From positions 1 to 17,048 of the forward strand of contig DAOVHV010000005.1 of assembly GCA_030671645.1 (NCBI GenBank): a stretch of 17,048 bases of DNA. Reading direction: 5' to 3'. The stretch's first letter is position 1. Each line of letters opens with the position of its first letter. The position numbers and the translations under genes were made by a program. Shown here piece by piece: positions 1 through 8,292 of the stretch. Below the pieces are notes generated by a model, which was not told where the DNA came from, did no database searches, and worked only from the letters and a program-made list of their open reading frames with translations. Source of the DNA: a bacterium. GTDB taxonomy: Bacteria; Bipolaricaulota; Bipolaricaulia; UBA7950; UBA9294.

Positions 1-1
1 C

Positions 2-508
2 ATGACCCGTGAGTTGGTCGCCATCGGCTTTGATCCCGGCCTGGCAACGACTGGGTATGGCGTCATCCGCATGGCAGGGGGGAAATGGGAGGCCATCGCC
101 GGCGGCGTCATCAAAACCAAGAAAGACACGCCTCGGGCCGACCGCTTGAGAACTCTTCATCAGGAAGCGCGATCACTGATCGAATCCTATGCACCCATCG
201 GCGTCGCCATTGAAGAAATATTCTTTGCTACCAACGCACGAACAGCCATGCGAACGGCCGAAGCACGTGGTGTTCTGTTGATGGCGGCTGCCGGGTTTCC
301 TGTTCGCGGATACACTCCACTGCAAGTGAAGAAGCGAATCACCGGATACGGGAAAGCCACTAAGGCGCAGATTCAGGCAATGGTTAAGCGCCTGCTGAAC
401 TTGGCAGAAACGCCCAAGCCTGATGACATGGCCGACGCGTTGGCGCTTGCTCTCTGCTACCTTCTCGAAGAGGGGGGGGTGAATCCAAGAGAACATGACT
501 ACGTATGA
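2..508 (+). CDS. ruvC: Holliday junction resolvase RuvC
   Basis: Crossover junction endodeoxyribonuclease that nicks Holliday junctions symmetrically during recombination and fork repair, normally working with RuvAB. At 168 aa it is the usual family length. The RNase H-like catalytic acidic residues are visible: Asp11 in FDPGLATTGYG, Glu71 in AIEEIFF, and Asp142/Asp145 in PDDMADALALA, which match the four acidic positions of E. coli RuvC. The ATG sits at the window edge, so its ribosome binding site cannot be seen; the N-terminus (MTRELVAIGFDPG) is nonetheless about where RuvC proteins start. The last 14 bp overlap polA, implying coupled expression. ruvA and ruvB are not next to it on the visible side. 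A run of eight G (472-479) lies near the 3' end, but the frame stays open through it. Confidence 0.95.
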   Translation: MTRELVAIGFDPGLATTGYGVIRMAGGKWEAIAGGVIKTKKDTPRADRLRTLHQEARSLIESYAPIGVAIEEIFFATNARTAMRTAEARGVLLMAAAGFPVRGYTPLQVKKRITGYGKATKAQIQAMVKRLLNLAETPKPDDMADALALALCYLLEEGGVNPREHDYV

Positions 509-3233
509 GGAGTTGCTTCGCCTCCCGTCTACTCCGGATCCCGAAAGACTTCTGCTGATCGACGGCCACTGGTTGGCCTATCGAGCGTTTTACGGCATTC
601 CCGATCTCACTTCCGGAACAGGCCAACCTGTCGGCGCCATTTTCGGGTTCTGGCGCGCGTTGCTGATGATGATGAGATCGTTTCCTTCCGAGCATATCGC
701 CGTCACATTCGACGCGCCCGGCCCGACGTTCCGCCACGACATATATGCAGACTACAAAGCGAACCGCAGCCCGATGCCCGAGCAATTGCGTTCTCAGATC
801 CCATTGATCGAGCAATTACTCGAAGTACTAGGGATTCCCGTCTTCTCCGTGCCTGGAGTGGAGGCCGATGATGTGATGGCTTCGTTGGCAACGAAAGCTG
901 CCGGGTGCGGACTGAAGAGTCTGATCGCAACTTCAGACAAGGATTTGGCTCAACTAGTGGATGACAACATCTCTTTGTTGCGCCCGTCAAGGCGGGGCAT
1001 CGATTCATCCCTAAAGGTGCTCGACGCCTACGGCGTGGAAGCCAAGTACGGCGTCTCTCCCTCACGAATCGTCGACCTGCTTGCTTTGGTTGGAGACAGC
1101 TCGGACAACGTACCCGGCGTACCTTCCGTAGGGGAAAAGACGGCATTGAAGCTGCTGCAGCAATTCGGAACCTTGGAAGGCGTACTCAGTTCCGCGGACA
1201 AGGTCGGGAATCGCCGCGTATCGGAAAATCTCGTGGCCCACGCAGACGATGCCCGGCTCGCCCAACAGTTGATTCAACTTAAAATGGACGTCGATGTCGG
1301 AGACGTCCCCTCCGCATGCCAGCTCCGAGGCTTTGATGAAGACGCGCTCGCCAGCACGTTGGGGGAACTAGGATTCTCCAGTTCATTGACCGAACTCGGT
1401 CTTGAACCATCGATCCAAGCAAGACCCCAAGCACCGCCCGTAGCCGCCGATTACTCGGCCATCCTGACGCCAGAGCAACTAGCAAGCCTCGTTTCGGACT
1501 TGAGCCAAGCACGTGTGTTGTCGATCGATCTGGAGACCACCAGTCGGGATCCTCACGAAGCCGAGATTGTGGGCATCGCAGTGTCGCTGCAACCGCTCAT
1601 CGGCTACTACATTCCCATCGGACACGACACCCTCGATGCACCGCTTCAATTGGAACTCGATGTTGTGCTGGAAGCCCTCCGTCCATTCATCGAAGCCGAA
1701 ACACCTCAACTCATCGGGCAAAACATCAAGTACGACCTCATCATTCTTCTGCGCCACGGCCTAAAGCCCAATGGCATCCGGTTCGATGCGATGATTGCCT
1801 CGCATCTCACCCGGCCTGAGGAACGACGGCACAACCTGGAAAGCATTGCCAGCACAGTCTTGGGATGTTCGGTCAGCAGCTACGGAGACGTAGCCGGGAA
1901 AGACGGATCGTTCGCAGCCGTTCCCATCGACCTTGCCACGAACTACGCCGCGGAAGACGCTGAGGTCGTCCAGCGATTACATGAGCCACTGCTTGAGCGT
2001 TTGCGAGCTCAGGACTTGATGCCCTTGTTTGAGTCGGTTGAGATACCGCTGGTTTCCGTTCTGGCAACAATGGAGTCCAACGGCATCCTGTTGGATTGCG
2101 ATGTGCTCTCCTCTCAGGGTGACGAGATTCGCAAAGAACTGGAGATCGTGGAATCCGATTTGTACGACATTGCCGGCGAGACATTCAATCCGAATTCCCC
2201 GAAACAAGTCGCGGAGGTTTTGTTCGAACACCTCGGCTTGCCGGTTCTTTCAAAGACCAAGACAGGTCCTTCCACCTCAGCTCAAGTCCTTTCCAGATTG
2301 GCCGAGCTTCACCCCCTGCCAGGCAAATTGATGACGTATCGAGAGTTGAAGAAGCTGCTCAGCACCTATATCGATCAACTACCCAAAGCGGTCAATCCGC
2401 GCACCGGCAGGATTCATTCGTCGTTCCATCAGACATCCACTGCAACCGGAAGACTGTCGTCCTCTGCCCCGAATCTTCAGAATATTCCCACAAGGACGGA
2501 GATCGGAGGCAGAATCCGGCGCGCGTTCATCGCGGCTCCCGGTTCCCTGCTCCTTGCCGCCGACTACTCCCAAATCGAGCTGCGTTTATTAGCGCATTTT
2601 TCCGAAGACGAGGGCTTGATTGAGGGCTTCAACTCCGGAATGGATCTCCACCGACTGACGGCTAGCCATGTGTTCGGATTACCTGAAAGCGAGGTCACAG
2701 ATCAACTCCGAGATGCAGCCAAGCGAATCAACTTCGGCATTCTCTATGGCATCAGCCCCTTTGGTTTGGGCCGCGAACTCAGAATTCCTCAATCGGAAGC
2801 CAAGGCTTATATCGATCGTTTCTTCGCGGCTTACCCCCGCGCCAAAGAGACCATTGATCGCATGATCGAAACAGCCACCAAGAAGGGATACGCCGAAACC
2901 TTATTGGGGAGACGCAGACCTCTTCCCAACCTGAAATCACGCAACATGCAGCAGCGTAATTTCGATCGACGGAATGCCGTCAACACACCGATTCAAGGCA
3001 GTGCAGCCGATCTCATCAAGCTGGCCATGATCCGCATCGACGAAAGGATTCGGACAGAGACCCCGTCGTTGAAAATGACGCTACAAATCCACGATGAACT
3101 GGTTTTCGAAGTTCCTGAGTCGCTGCTGGAATCCTCTATCGCCATGATTCGCGACGGAATGGAGAACGCTTATCGACTAAACTTACCCCTTACGACAAAA
3201 ATCAGAACGGGAGCTCATTGGGGAGAGTTGTAG
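495..3233 (+). CDS. polA: DNA polymerase I with 5' nuclease and proofreading domains
   Basis: Family A polymerase for Okazaki-fragment processing and repair synthesis. It is 912 aa, close to E. coli Pol I (928). All three domains look active. The 5' nuclease (about 15-300) has Asp23 in LIDGHWLAYRAF, the EADD motif and SSDNVPGVPSVGEKTA. The 3'-5' exonuclease (about 320-510) keeps Asp345/Glu347 (SIDLETTS), Asp414 (QNIKYD) and Tyr484/Asp488 (YAAED), so proofreading is probably functional, unlike in Taq or Bacillus-type Pol I. The polymerase domain has motif A DYSQIELR (Asp690), motif B KRINFGILYG (Lys743, Phe747, Tyr751) and motif C QIHDELVFEV (Asp867). Phe at the O-helix position matches E. coli Phe762, associated with discrimination against dideoxynucleotides. 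The ATG lies within the ruvC 3' end, so translation is probably coupled. No intein or frameshift is present. Confidence 0.97.
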   Translation: MTTYEELLRLPSTPDPERLLLIDGHWLAYRAFYGIPDLTSGTGQPVGAIFGFWRALLMMMRSFPSEHIAVTFDAPGPTFRHDIYADYKANRSPMPEQLRSQIPLIEQLLEVLGIPVFSVPGVEADDVMASLATKAAGCGLKSLIATSDKDLAQLVDDNISLLRPSRRGIDSSLKVLDAYGVEAKYGVSPSRIVDLLALVGDSSDNVPGVPSVGEKTALKLLQQFGTLEGVLSSADKVGNRRVSENLVAHADDARLAQQLIQLKMDVDVGDVPSACQLRGFDEDALASTLGELGFSSSLTELGLEPSIQARPQAPPVAADYSAILTPEQLASLVSDLSQARVLSIDLETTSRDPHEAEIVGIAVSLQPLIGYYIPIGHDTLDAPLQLELDVVLEALRPFIEAETPQLIGQNIKYDLIILLRHGLKPNGIRFDAMIASHLTRPEERRHNLESIASTVLGCSVSSYGDVAGKDGSFAAVPIDLATNYAAEDAEVVQRLHEPLLERLRAQDLMPLFESVEIPLVSVLATMESNGILLDCDVLSSQGDEIRKELEIVESDLYDIAGETFNPNSPKQVAEVLFEHLGLPVLSKTKTGPSTSAQVLSRLAELHPLPGKLMTYRELKKLLSTYIDQLPKAVNPRTGRIHSSFHQTSTATGRLSSSAPNLQNIPTRTEIGGRIRRAFIAAPGSLLLAADYSQIELRLLAHFSEDEGLIEGFNSGMDLHRLTASHVFGLPESEVTDQLRDAAKRINFGILYGISPFGLGRELRIPQSEAKAYIDRFFAAYPRAKETIDRMIETATKKGYAETLLGRRRPLPNLKSRNMQQRNFDRRNAVNTPIQGSAADLIKLAMIRIDERIRTETPSLKMTLQIHDELVFEVPESLLESSIAMIRDGMENAYRLNLPLTTKIRTGAHWGEL

Positions 3234-3280
3234 GATTCGAACCTCGATAATTCGATTCGGTGCCCGAGATGCTTCGAATC
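3234..3280. repeat. Inverted repeat just after polA
   Basis: An 8-bp perfect inverted repeat (GATTCGAA at 3234-3241, TTCGAATC at 3273-3280) encloses a second short pair (CTCG 3243-3246, CGAG 3265-3268). It could form an imperfect hairpin directly after the polA stop codon. No T run follows, so it is not a canonical intrinsic terminator. It might protect the mRNA 3' end or separate polA from the next gene, but that is inference. The rest of the gap to 3361 shows nothing clear. Confidence 0.4.
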
Positions 3281-3361
3281 CGCCCGGGATCGGAGTGAAC
3301 TGAGATGAAACTTCTTCAGACGACTTGTGTATTTCAAGCAGATTCCTCAAAGGAGAAATCC

Positions 3362-4999
3362 ATGGGAAAACGGACTTGGCTCATTTCTTTGTTCCTGCTG
3401 CTAGGGCTCGTTTCGATCGGCACGTCTGCGTTGCCTGATTTGGTCGTCTCGGAGATCGGCATCGAGCCGTTCCATCCTCAAGCCGGGCAGTCCGTGTTCA
3501 TCGAAGCCACCGTCTCGAACCATGGATACAGCAGCGCAGAGAATCCGTTCTTTGTCTATTTCTTCGTCGACGGACGCGAGATCGCTATTCGATCCATCGT
3601 CGGCGAGCTTGCATCAGGAGCGTCGAAGCGTGTTTCCGTTGAGTGGTTGGCTGTTGCCGGTCCACATGCCTTATCCGTAGAAGTTGACCCCCCCATCGGA
3701 CGTATCGAGGAATCCGACGAAACCAACAACACCGAGATTCGCATCCTCAATGTGTCCTTGAGCGCCGCCACCGAAGCCGCCATCGGATCTCTGAAGGTTG
3801 TTGTTGCTCCGTTTGAGGATTTGACGGGTTCCGGTTTTCTTCACGTCGGAGAAGGTGTCGCCGACGAACTGATCGAACGCTTGGTAGGAATCGGCGTCCG
3901 CGTTCTCGAACGCTCGGAGCTTGAAGCTATCATGCAAGAGCGCGCATTGAATCCATCGCTCACCAGCGATGTGGCCATGGCCGGGCGGCTGTTGGGTGCA
4001 GACGTGCTCGTTGCAGGGTCGGTCACGGAATTGGCGGTTCGCGATTCCACGTTCCAGTTAGGATTCCTCTCTGTCAGCGGAGCCGAAGTGGATGTCCGCC
4101 TATCGGCTCGCCTCATTAGTGTCTATACATCGCAAATCATGAGCATCGTGCCTGCGGAGGGTCATGACGAAGGAACCACCGGGTTTTCCATCGACCTGAC
4201 CGTGTTCTTGTCGCTGCTCCAAACCGTCTCTCCGGATATCTGTGGTGGGGGATTGCAGACCGTGCGATCTTGGTACAACGTCGGCGAATCGATTCCGATC
4301 GGGTATCGCAATCCGGGCGCTCCTGAATGGTTCAGCATCGAGATCACTACGGGGATCGGCTCGTTCGTGAAATGGCTGGGCTGGCAATACATTGATACGG
4401 GTGATTGTGACATCTGGTATTGGAATCAACTCGATGTCGCAGGTTCCCAAATGAGCCCCGGCACCTACTCAGCCAAGCTCTGGGACGGAACGGCCTACGT
4501 CGCAGAGGTCAGTTTCCAGATCCGTCCCGGCATTTCTCTCACCGTCCCCCCAGTCACCAAGATTACCGTTGGCACAGCGCAATTCGAGGAAACTGTCGTG
4601 GGCAGTGCCCTTAATCTTGCTGTTGACGATTTGGCCGCAGGATTCCTTGGAGCACTTGAAGGTGTCTCTCCGATCCTGGTGGAACAGCGAGCTTCCTTGC
4701 AGCTTGCCGAGCCAATGGCCTTGGCCAAGGAAGGCCAGATCGCTGCCATCCTGCCCGACGGACGTATCGCCATCAATATCGGAGCGTCGTCCGGTGTCAT
4801 TCACGGTGAAGTCTTCGAGGTATTGGAGGTCATCAACGTAATCGTCGATCCCCAGTCCCTTGAGATCCTGGACTACGACATCCTCGGAGAAAGGGGAGAG
4901 ATCGTTATCACCGAGGTTCGCGACCGAGTATCTTTTGGCGTTTTGACATCAGACTTCGAACCCGTCATCGGCGACATCGTTCGCTGGCTGGCTCCGTGA
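3362..4999 (+). CDS. Exported CARDB/CsgG-like multidomain protein
   Basis: I recognise the domains but not a named gene. The start is ATG 3362, because AGGAG (3351-3355) lies six bases upstream and a signal peptide follows at once; an ATG at 3305 in frame would bury the signal peptide. Product 545 aa. Order: Sec signal peptide about 1-22 (hydrophobic run, likely cut after TSA); a CARDB-like adhesion beta-sandwich about 24-130, ending in the typical EESDETNN; a CsgG-type domain from about 140 (VVVAPFEDLTGS, VLERSELEAIMQER, LLGADVLVAGSVTE); a beta-rich insert about 287-392 with several Trp and Cys; the resumed CsgG end (SALNLAVDDLAAGFL); and an SH3-like end domain about 458-545 (INIGASSGVIHGEVFEV, VGDIVR-like GDIVRWL). 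CsgG proteins form or assist outer-membrane export assemblies, but E. coli CsgG is a lipoprotein and no lipobox is seen here. Role unknown; probably envelope or surface. Confidence 0.8.
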   Translation: MGKRTWLISLFLLLGLVSIGTSALPDLVVSEIGIEPFHPQAGQSVFIEATVSNHGYSSAENPFFVYFFVDGREIAIRSIVGELASGASKRVSVEWLAVAGPHALSVEVDPPIGRIEESDETNNTEIRILNVSLSAATEAAIGSLKVVVAPFEDLTGSGFLHVGEGVADELIERLVGIGVRVLERSELEAIMQERALNPSLTSDVAMAGRLLGADVLVAGSVTELAVRDSTFQLGFLSVSGAEVDVRLSARLISVYTSQIMSIVPAEGHDEGTTGFSIDLTVFLSLLQTVSPDICGGGLQTVRSWYNVGESIPIGYRNPGAPEWFSIEITTGIGSFVKWLGWQYIDTGDCDIWYWNQLDVAGSQMSPGTYSAKLWDGTAYVAEVSFQIRPGISLTVPPVTKITVGTAQFEETVVGSALNLAVDDLAAGFLGALEGVSPILVEQRASLQLAEPMALAKEGQIAAILPDGRIAINIGASSGVIHGEVFEVLEVINVIVDPQSLEILDYDILGERGEIVITEVRDRVSFGVLTSDFEPVIGDIVRWLAP

Positions 5000-5036
5000 T
5001 TCGCAATCCATCGTTCGATTCGATAGACTGCTCGCG

Positions 5037-5489
5037 ATGAATCGCAAGATCGTTCGCTATCTCAGCTTGGCCGGAGTCTGCGTCTGTCTTGGATGCTTCT
5101 CGGCAACTTCACAGGGGTTTCGCTCCATCGGTATTCGTCTGTCTTTGTCGTGGGGCGAGACGCCGATTTGGTTGGGGATCGAGGCATCGACCGACCTTTC
5201 ATGGACCATTCTCTCGGCCGCCCTGTTCATCACCCCCGATGGAAAGACGCTATTCACCAGCCACTTCGATATCCCTTTACGAGAGGAAGCCGCCGCCTTT
5301 CTCAGGATCACAGCGGGCTTTTATTACTTCGAACCTAGACAACCATTTCCGTATCCGCTCGCCGGCGTAGGGCTTTCCTACCTACCTGTATTGGCAAGCC
5401 CGATTTACATAGGATTTGCGGGTGAGTTTGTTTATCCGCTCGCCTTCCCCTTGCCCATGTTCTCCATCTCGGGAGGATGGCTTCCTTAG
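5037..5489 (+). CDS. Small exported beta-rich protein, unknown function
   Basis: A 150-aa protein I do not recognise. The N-terminus (MNRKIVRY, then a hydrophobic stretch rich in Leu, Val and Cys up to about residue 24) looks like a signal peptide. Cys20 (CLGC) makes a lipoprotein conceivable, but the -3 position is not Leu, so the lipobox is poor. The remainder is rich in alternating polar/hydrophobic strands with aromatic residues and Gly/Pro turns (GIRLSLSWG, RITAGFYYF, AGVGLSYLP, YIGFAGEFVYP) and resembles a small outer-membrane beta-barrel or periplasmic beta protein. The start has no good Shine-Dalgarno sequence. It follows the CARDB/CsgG-like gene by 37 bp and precedes glmM by 3 bp, so it is probably co-transcribed with both. 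Signal peptide and co-direction support a real gene; function is unknown. Confidence 0.65.
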   Translation: MNRKIVRYLSLAGVCVCLGCFSATSQGFRSIGIRLSLSWGETPIWLGIEASTDLSWTILSAALFITPDGKTLFTSHFDIPLREEAAAFLRITAGFYYFEPRQPFPYPLAGVGLSYLPVLASPIYIGFAGEFVYPLAFPLPMFSISGGWLP

Positions 5490-5492
5490 CCC

Positions 5493-6833
5493 ATGACGAG
5501 TCTTTTCGGAACCGATGGAGTACGCGGGCAAGCCAACCGTTTGCTCACTCCCGAACTGATCCTGTCCCTGTCTCGGGCTATTGCCGCAACCATGGTTCCT
5601 GACGGAGGCCACGTCATCATCGGACGTGACACACGAACCAGTGGTCCGATGCTTGAGGCCGTACTGTCGGCCGGACTCACTTCCGCCGGGCTGAATGTCT
5701 GTCTCGCCGGCATCATTCCGACTCCGGCCATTTCGTTCTTAATCAAGGATGAGCACGCTGATTTAGGCATTGTCATATCCGCCTCACACAACCCTCCCGA
5801 GGACAACGGTATCAAGTTGTTCGATCGGAACGGCATGAAGTTGCCCCAAGAAGAAGAGCACCGCATCGAGGCAGCATTTTCAGTAGCTCATGAGCCGGCC
5901 GAGATCATTGGAAGCGTAATGACATTGGAAGCGGCAGCGACAAGGTATGCCGCCTTTCTCAGCGGCACGATCGATGTCGAGCGCGTCGATTTCACGGGCA
6001 TGACGCTCGTGTTGGATTGCGCCTATGGCGCGACCTCAGCCATCGCGCCGCACGTATTCCGCCATCTTGGCGCTACGGTAATCCCCATTCACTCGGTTCC
6101 GGACGGAAATCGTATCAACGTAGATTGCGGTGCCACGCATCTTGCTCGGCTACAGGAGGCAACCAAGGAGTACAAAGCCGATTTAGGGATCGCGTTCGAC
6201 GGCGACGGCGATCGCGTTCTTCTGGTCGCGTCCGACGGCTTCGTCATCGATGGGGATCGCATGATGGGAATCGCAGCCTCTTACATGGCCGAACATGATT
6301 TGTTGACACCTTCGGCTATCGTCGCCACCGTCCTCAGCAACCGCGGTCTCGAACTCTGGCTGGCAGATCGCGGAATCAACGTCCACCGAACAGACGTGGG
6401 GGACCGCTACGTATCCCATCGTATGATCGAAGAAAGTATCCAGATTGGCGGAGAAGCGTCCGGCCACATCATCTTCCGTGAGCATTCTCCAACGGGAGAC
6501 GGAATACTCACGGCCGTCAAGCTGCTTGAGATTGCCCATCATCGTGGCATAGACTTGCCCACGTTGGCTCACGAGATCCCCTTGTTCCCGCAGTGCGCGC
6601 GCAACATCGCGTGCGATAATCCAGCTCAACTGGCAGAAGACCCCCGTACACGCAAGCTCCTTCACGAGGCCGAGGAAACGCTCGGCCAATTGGGACGTAT
6701 CGTTCTTCGCCCGTCAGGCACGCAACCGCTGCTGCGAATCATGGTAGAAGCGGAAGATGAAGATCGTTGCGAGGAAACGGCAAATCAACTGGAAGGCAGC
6801 CTCCAGCGAATCGCTCTCCGGAGCAGAAGCTAA
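5493..6833 (+). CDS. glmM: Phosphoglucosamine mutase
   Basis: Converts glucosamine-6-phosphate to glucosamine-1-phosphate, the cytoplasmic step feeding UDP-GlcNAc for peptidoglycan (and lipopolysaccharide, if made). At 446 aa it is the standard length. It begins with the GlmM-typical MTSLFGTDGVRG. The catalytic phosphoserine is Ser98 in ISASHNPPEDNGIKLF, the magnesium loop is DGDGDR (Asp236/238/240), the sugar-binding GGEASGH is present, and the C-terminal phosphate-binding loop RPSGTQPLLRIMVEA is intact. The FGTDGVRG start and HNP loop favour GlmM over phosphomannomutase/ManB. The ATG lies 3 bp after the previous stop. A GGGAGG (5470-5475) lies too far upstream to be ideal, suggesting coupling. 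The stop is 4 bp from that of the opposing gcvPB. Confidence 0.96.
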   Translation: MTSLFGTDGVRGQANRLLTPELILSLSRAIAATMVPDGGHVIIGRDTRTSGPMLEAVLSAGLTSAGLNVCLAGIIPTPAISFLIKDEHADLGIVISASHNPPEDNGIKLFDRNGMKLPQEEEHRIEAAFSVAHEPAEIIGSVMTLEAAATRYAAFLSGTIDVERVDFTGMTLVLDCAYGATSAIAPHVFRHLGATVIPIHSVPDGNRINVDCGATHLARLQEATKEYKADLGIAFDGDGDRVLLVASDGFVIDGDRMMGIAASYMAEHDLLTPSAIVATVLSNRGLELWLADRGINVHRTDVGDRYVSHRMIEESIQIGGEASGHIIFREHSPTGDGILTAVKLLEIAHHRGIDLPTLAHEIPLFPQCARNIACDNPAQLAEDPRTRKLLHEAEETLGQLGRIVLRPSGTQPLLRIMVEAEDEDRCEETANQLEGSLQRIALRSRS

Positions 6834-6837
6834 CGCA

Positions 6838-8292
6838 TCATTCCGGCTTCTCGTCAAACGGGTACGTCAGCACAGGGTTCTTGGCTGCTTGTGTTTGATC
6901 CAATCGCCGCACCGGCGCATTACGCGGGGCTTCATGGAGTAACTGAGGATTCTTTTTCGCCTCGGCAGCAATCGTTTCCATGATTTCGGCGAACTGGTCG
7001 AGCGTATCTTTGTTCTCGGTCTCGGTGGGTTCGATCATGAGCGCTTCTCGCACCGTCAACGGGAAATAGACCGTGGGTGGATGCACTCCGTAATCGATGA
7101 GACGTTTGGCGATATCCAATGTCGTAATCCCGTCAGCGATCCCCTCTCCTGACAGCACAAACTCGTGTTTGCACAGCCCATCGTAAGGCAATGGGTAAGT
7201 TCTCTTGAGCCGTTCTTGCAGATAATTGGCATTCAGAACGGCGTTTTCGCTGACCGCACGCAATCCTTCGTCTCCCAGCTGAAGGATGTAGGCAAACGCC
7301 TTCACAACCACCAGGAAATTGCCGTAGAACGAGTGAATACTTCCCATCGAATCGGGGTGATCCCAATCCAGACCGTAGATTCCATTCTCCTGAATAATCC
7401 GCGGAACGGGAAGGTAGTCGGAGAGGAGGTCCGATACGGCAATGGGACCGGCGCCCGGGCCTCCGCCGCCATGGGGCGTCGACATCGTCTTGTGGAGGTT
7501 GAAGTGAAAGACATCAGCTCCCATGTCTCCAGGGCGAGCTTGACCTAAGAATGAATTCAGATTCGCCCCGTCAAAATAGCACAATCCGCCGGCGGCATGA
7601 ACCTTTTCCGTCACCTGGAGAATGTTTGCCTCGAAGATACCCAGCGTGTTGGGAACCGTGAGCATCATGCCGGCGACCGTCTCATCGAGCGCTTCCTCAA
7701 GCACTTTCAAATCGATCATTCCGACTTGGTCGGACGGAATCTCGGTGACGGAGAATCCAGCCAACGCAGCTGACGCCGGGTTCGTTCCGTGAGCCGTATC
7801 CGGAAGCAAGATCCGTTTTCGGTTCGATTCTCCGCGAGCTTCAAAGTATTTCTTAAACAGGAACATACCGGACATCTCACCGTGAGCACCAGCGACCGGC
7901 TGAAGCGAGACGTCCGCCATGCCGGCAATGTTTCGCAAGAAACCGGTCAACTCAAACAGAAGTTGCAGTGCGCCCTGCGATCTCGCCACATCACTGCGAG
8001 GATGAAGACCGGCGAATCCGGGCAAGCTTGCCACATCTTCGTTGAGCTTGGGATTGTATTTCATGGTGCAGCTTCCCAGCGGATAGAACCCGTCATCTAC
8101 ACCGAAGTTCAGCTTGGACAGCGTGGTGTAATGGCGCGCAACCTGGGGCTCGGACAGGTCGGGAAGACGAGGGGGCCGGGTGCGAACGAGTTGCGGATCG
8201 ATGAGTTGCTCCACACCTTGACTGGGAACATCCAGTTCAGGGAACAGGCCGCCGATTTTATCGCCGCATCGACAATCAAAGATCGTACTCAT
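6838..8292 (-). CDS. gcvPB: Glycine dehydrogenase (decarboxylating) subunit 2
   Basis: Beta subunit of the two-subunit P-protein of the glycine cleavage system. P-protein decarboxylates glycine on pyridoxal phosphate and passes aminomethyl to lipoyl-GcvH; run in reverse, the system can make glycine from CO2. The length of 484 aa fits the split form. The PLP lysine is Lys268 in FNLHKTMSTPHGGGG, followed by the Gly-rich loop. Other family signatures are FYPLGSCTMKYNPK near residue 70, QPVAGAHGEMSG and DTAHGTNPASAA. The ATG overlaps the gcvPA stop by 4 bp (ATGA), so the subunits are probably made in equal amounts. Split P-proteins occur in many Gram-positives, Thermotogae, archaea and other anaerobes, whereas Proteobacteria usually have a single fused GcvP. 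Confidence 0.96.
   Translation of the reverse strand: MSTIFDCRCGDKIGGLFPELDVPSQGVEQLIDPQLVRTRPPRLPDLSEPQVARHYTTLSKLNFGVDDGFYPLGSCTMKYNPKLNEDVASLPGFAGLHPRSDVARSQGALQLLFELTGFLRNIAGMADVSLQPVAGAHGEMSGMFLFKKYFEARGESNRKRILLPDTAHGTNPASAALAGFSVTEIPSDQVGMIDLKVLEEALDETVAGMMLTVPNTLGIFEANILQVTEKVHAAGGLCYFDGANLNSFLGQARPGDMGADVFHFNLHKTMSTPHGGGGPGAGPIAVSDLLSDYLPVPRIIQENGIYGLDWDHPDSMGSIHSFYGNFLVVVKAFAYILQLGDEGLRAVSENAVLNANYLQERLKRTYPLPYDGLCKHEFVLSGEGIADGITTLDIAKRLIDYGVHPPTVYFPLTVREALMIEPTETENKDTLDQFAEIMETIAAEAKKNPQLLHEAPRNAPVRRLDQTQAAKNPVLTYPFDEKPE

Noticed and set aside
3232..3285. tRNA T-arm-like sequence on the minus strand (GGTTCGAATCC near 3235-3245)
   Set aside because: The flanking stem has only three pairs, no matching 5' acceptor strand or anticodon arm was found in the next 80 bases, and it runs into the polA 3' end. 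It is best explained as part of the inverted repeat.
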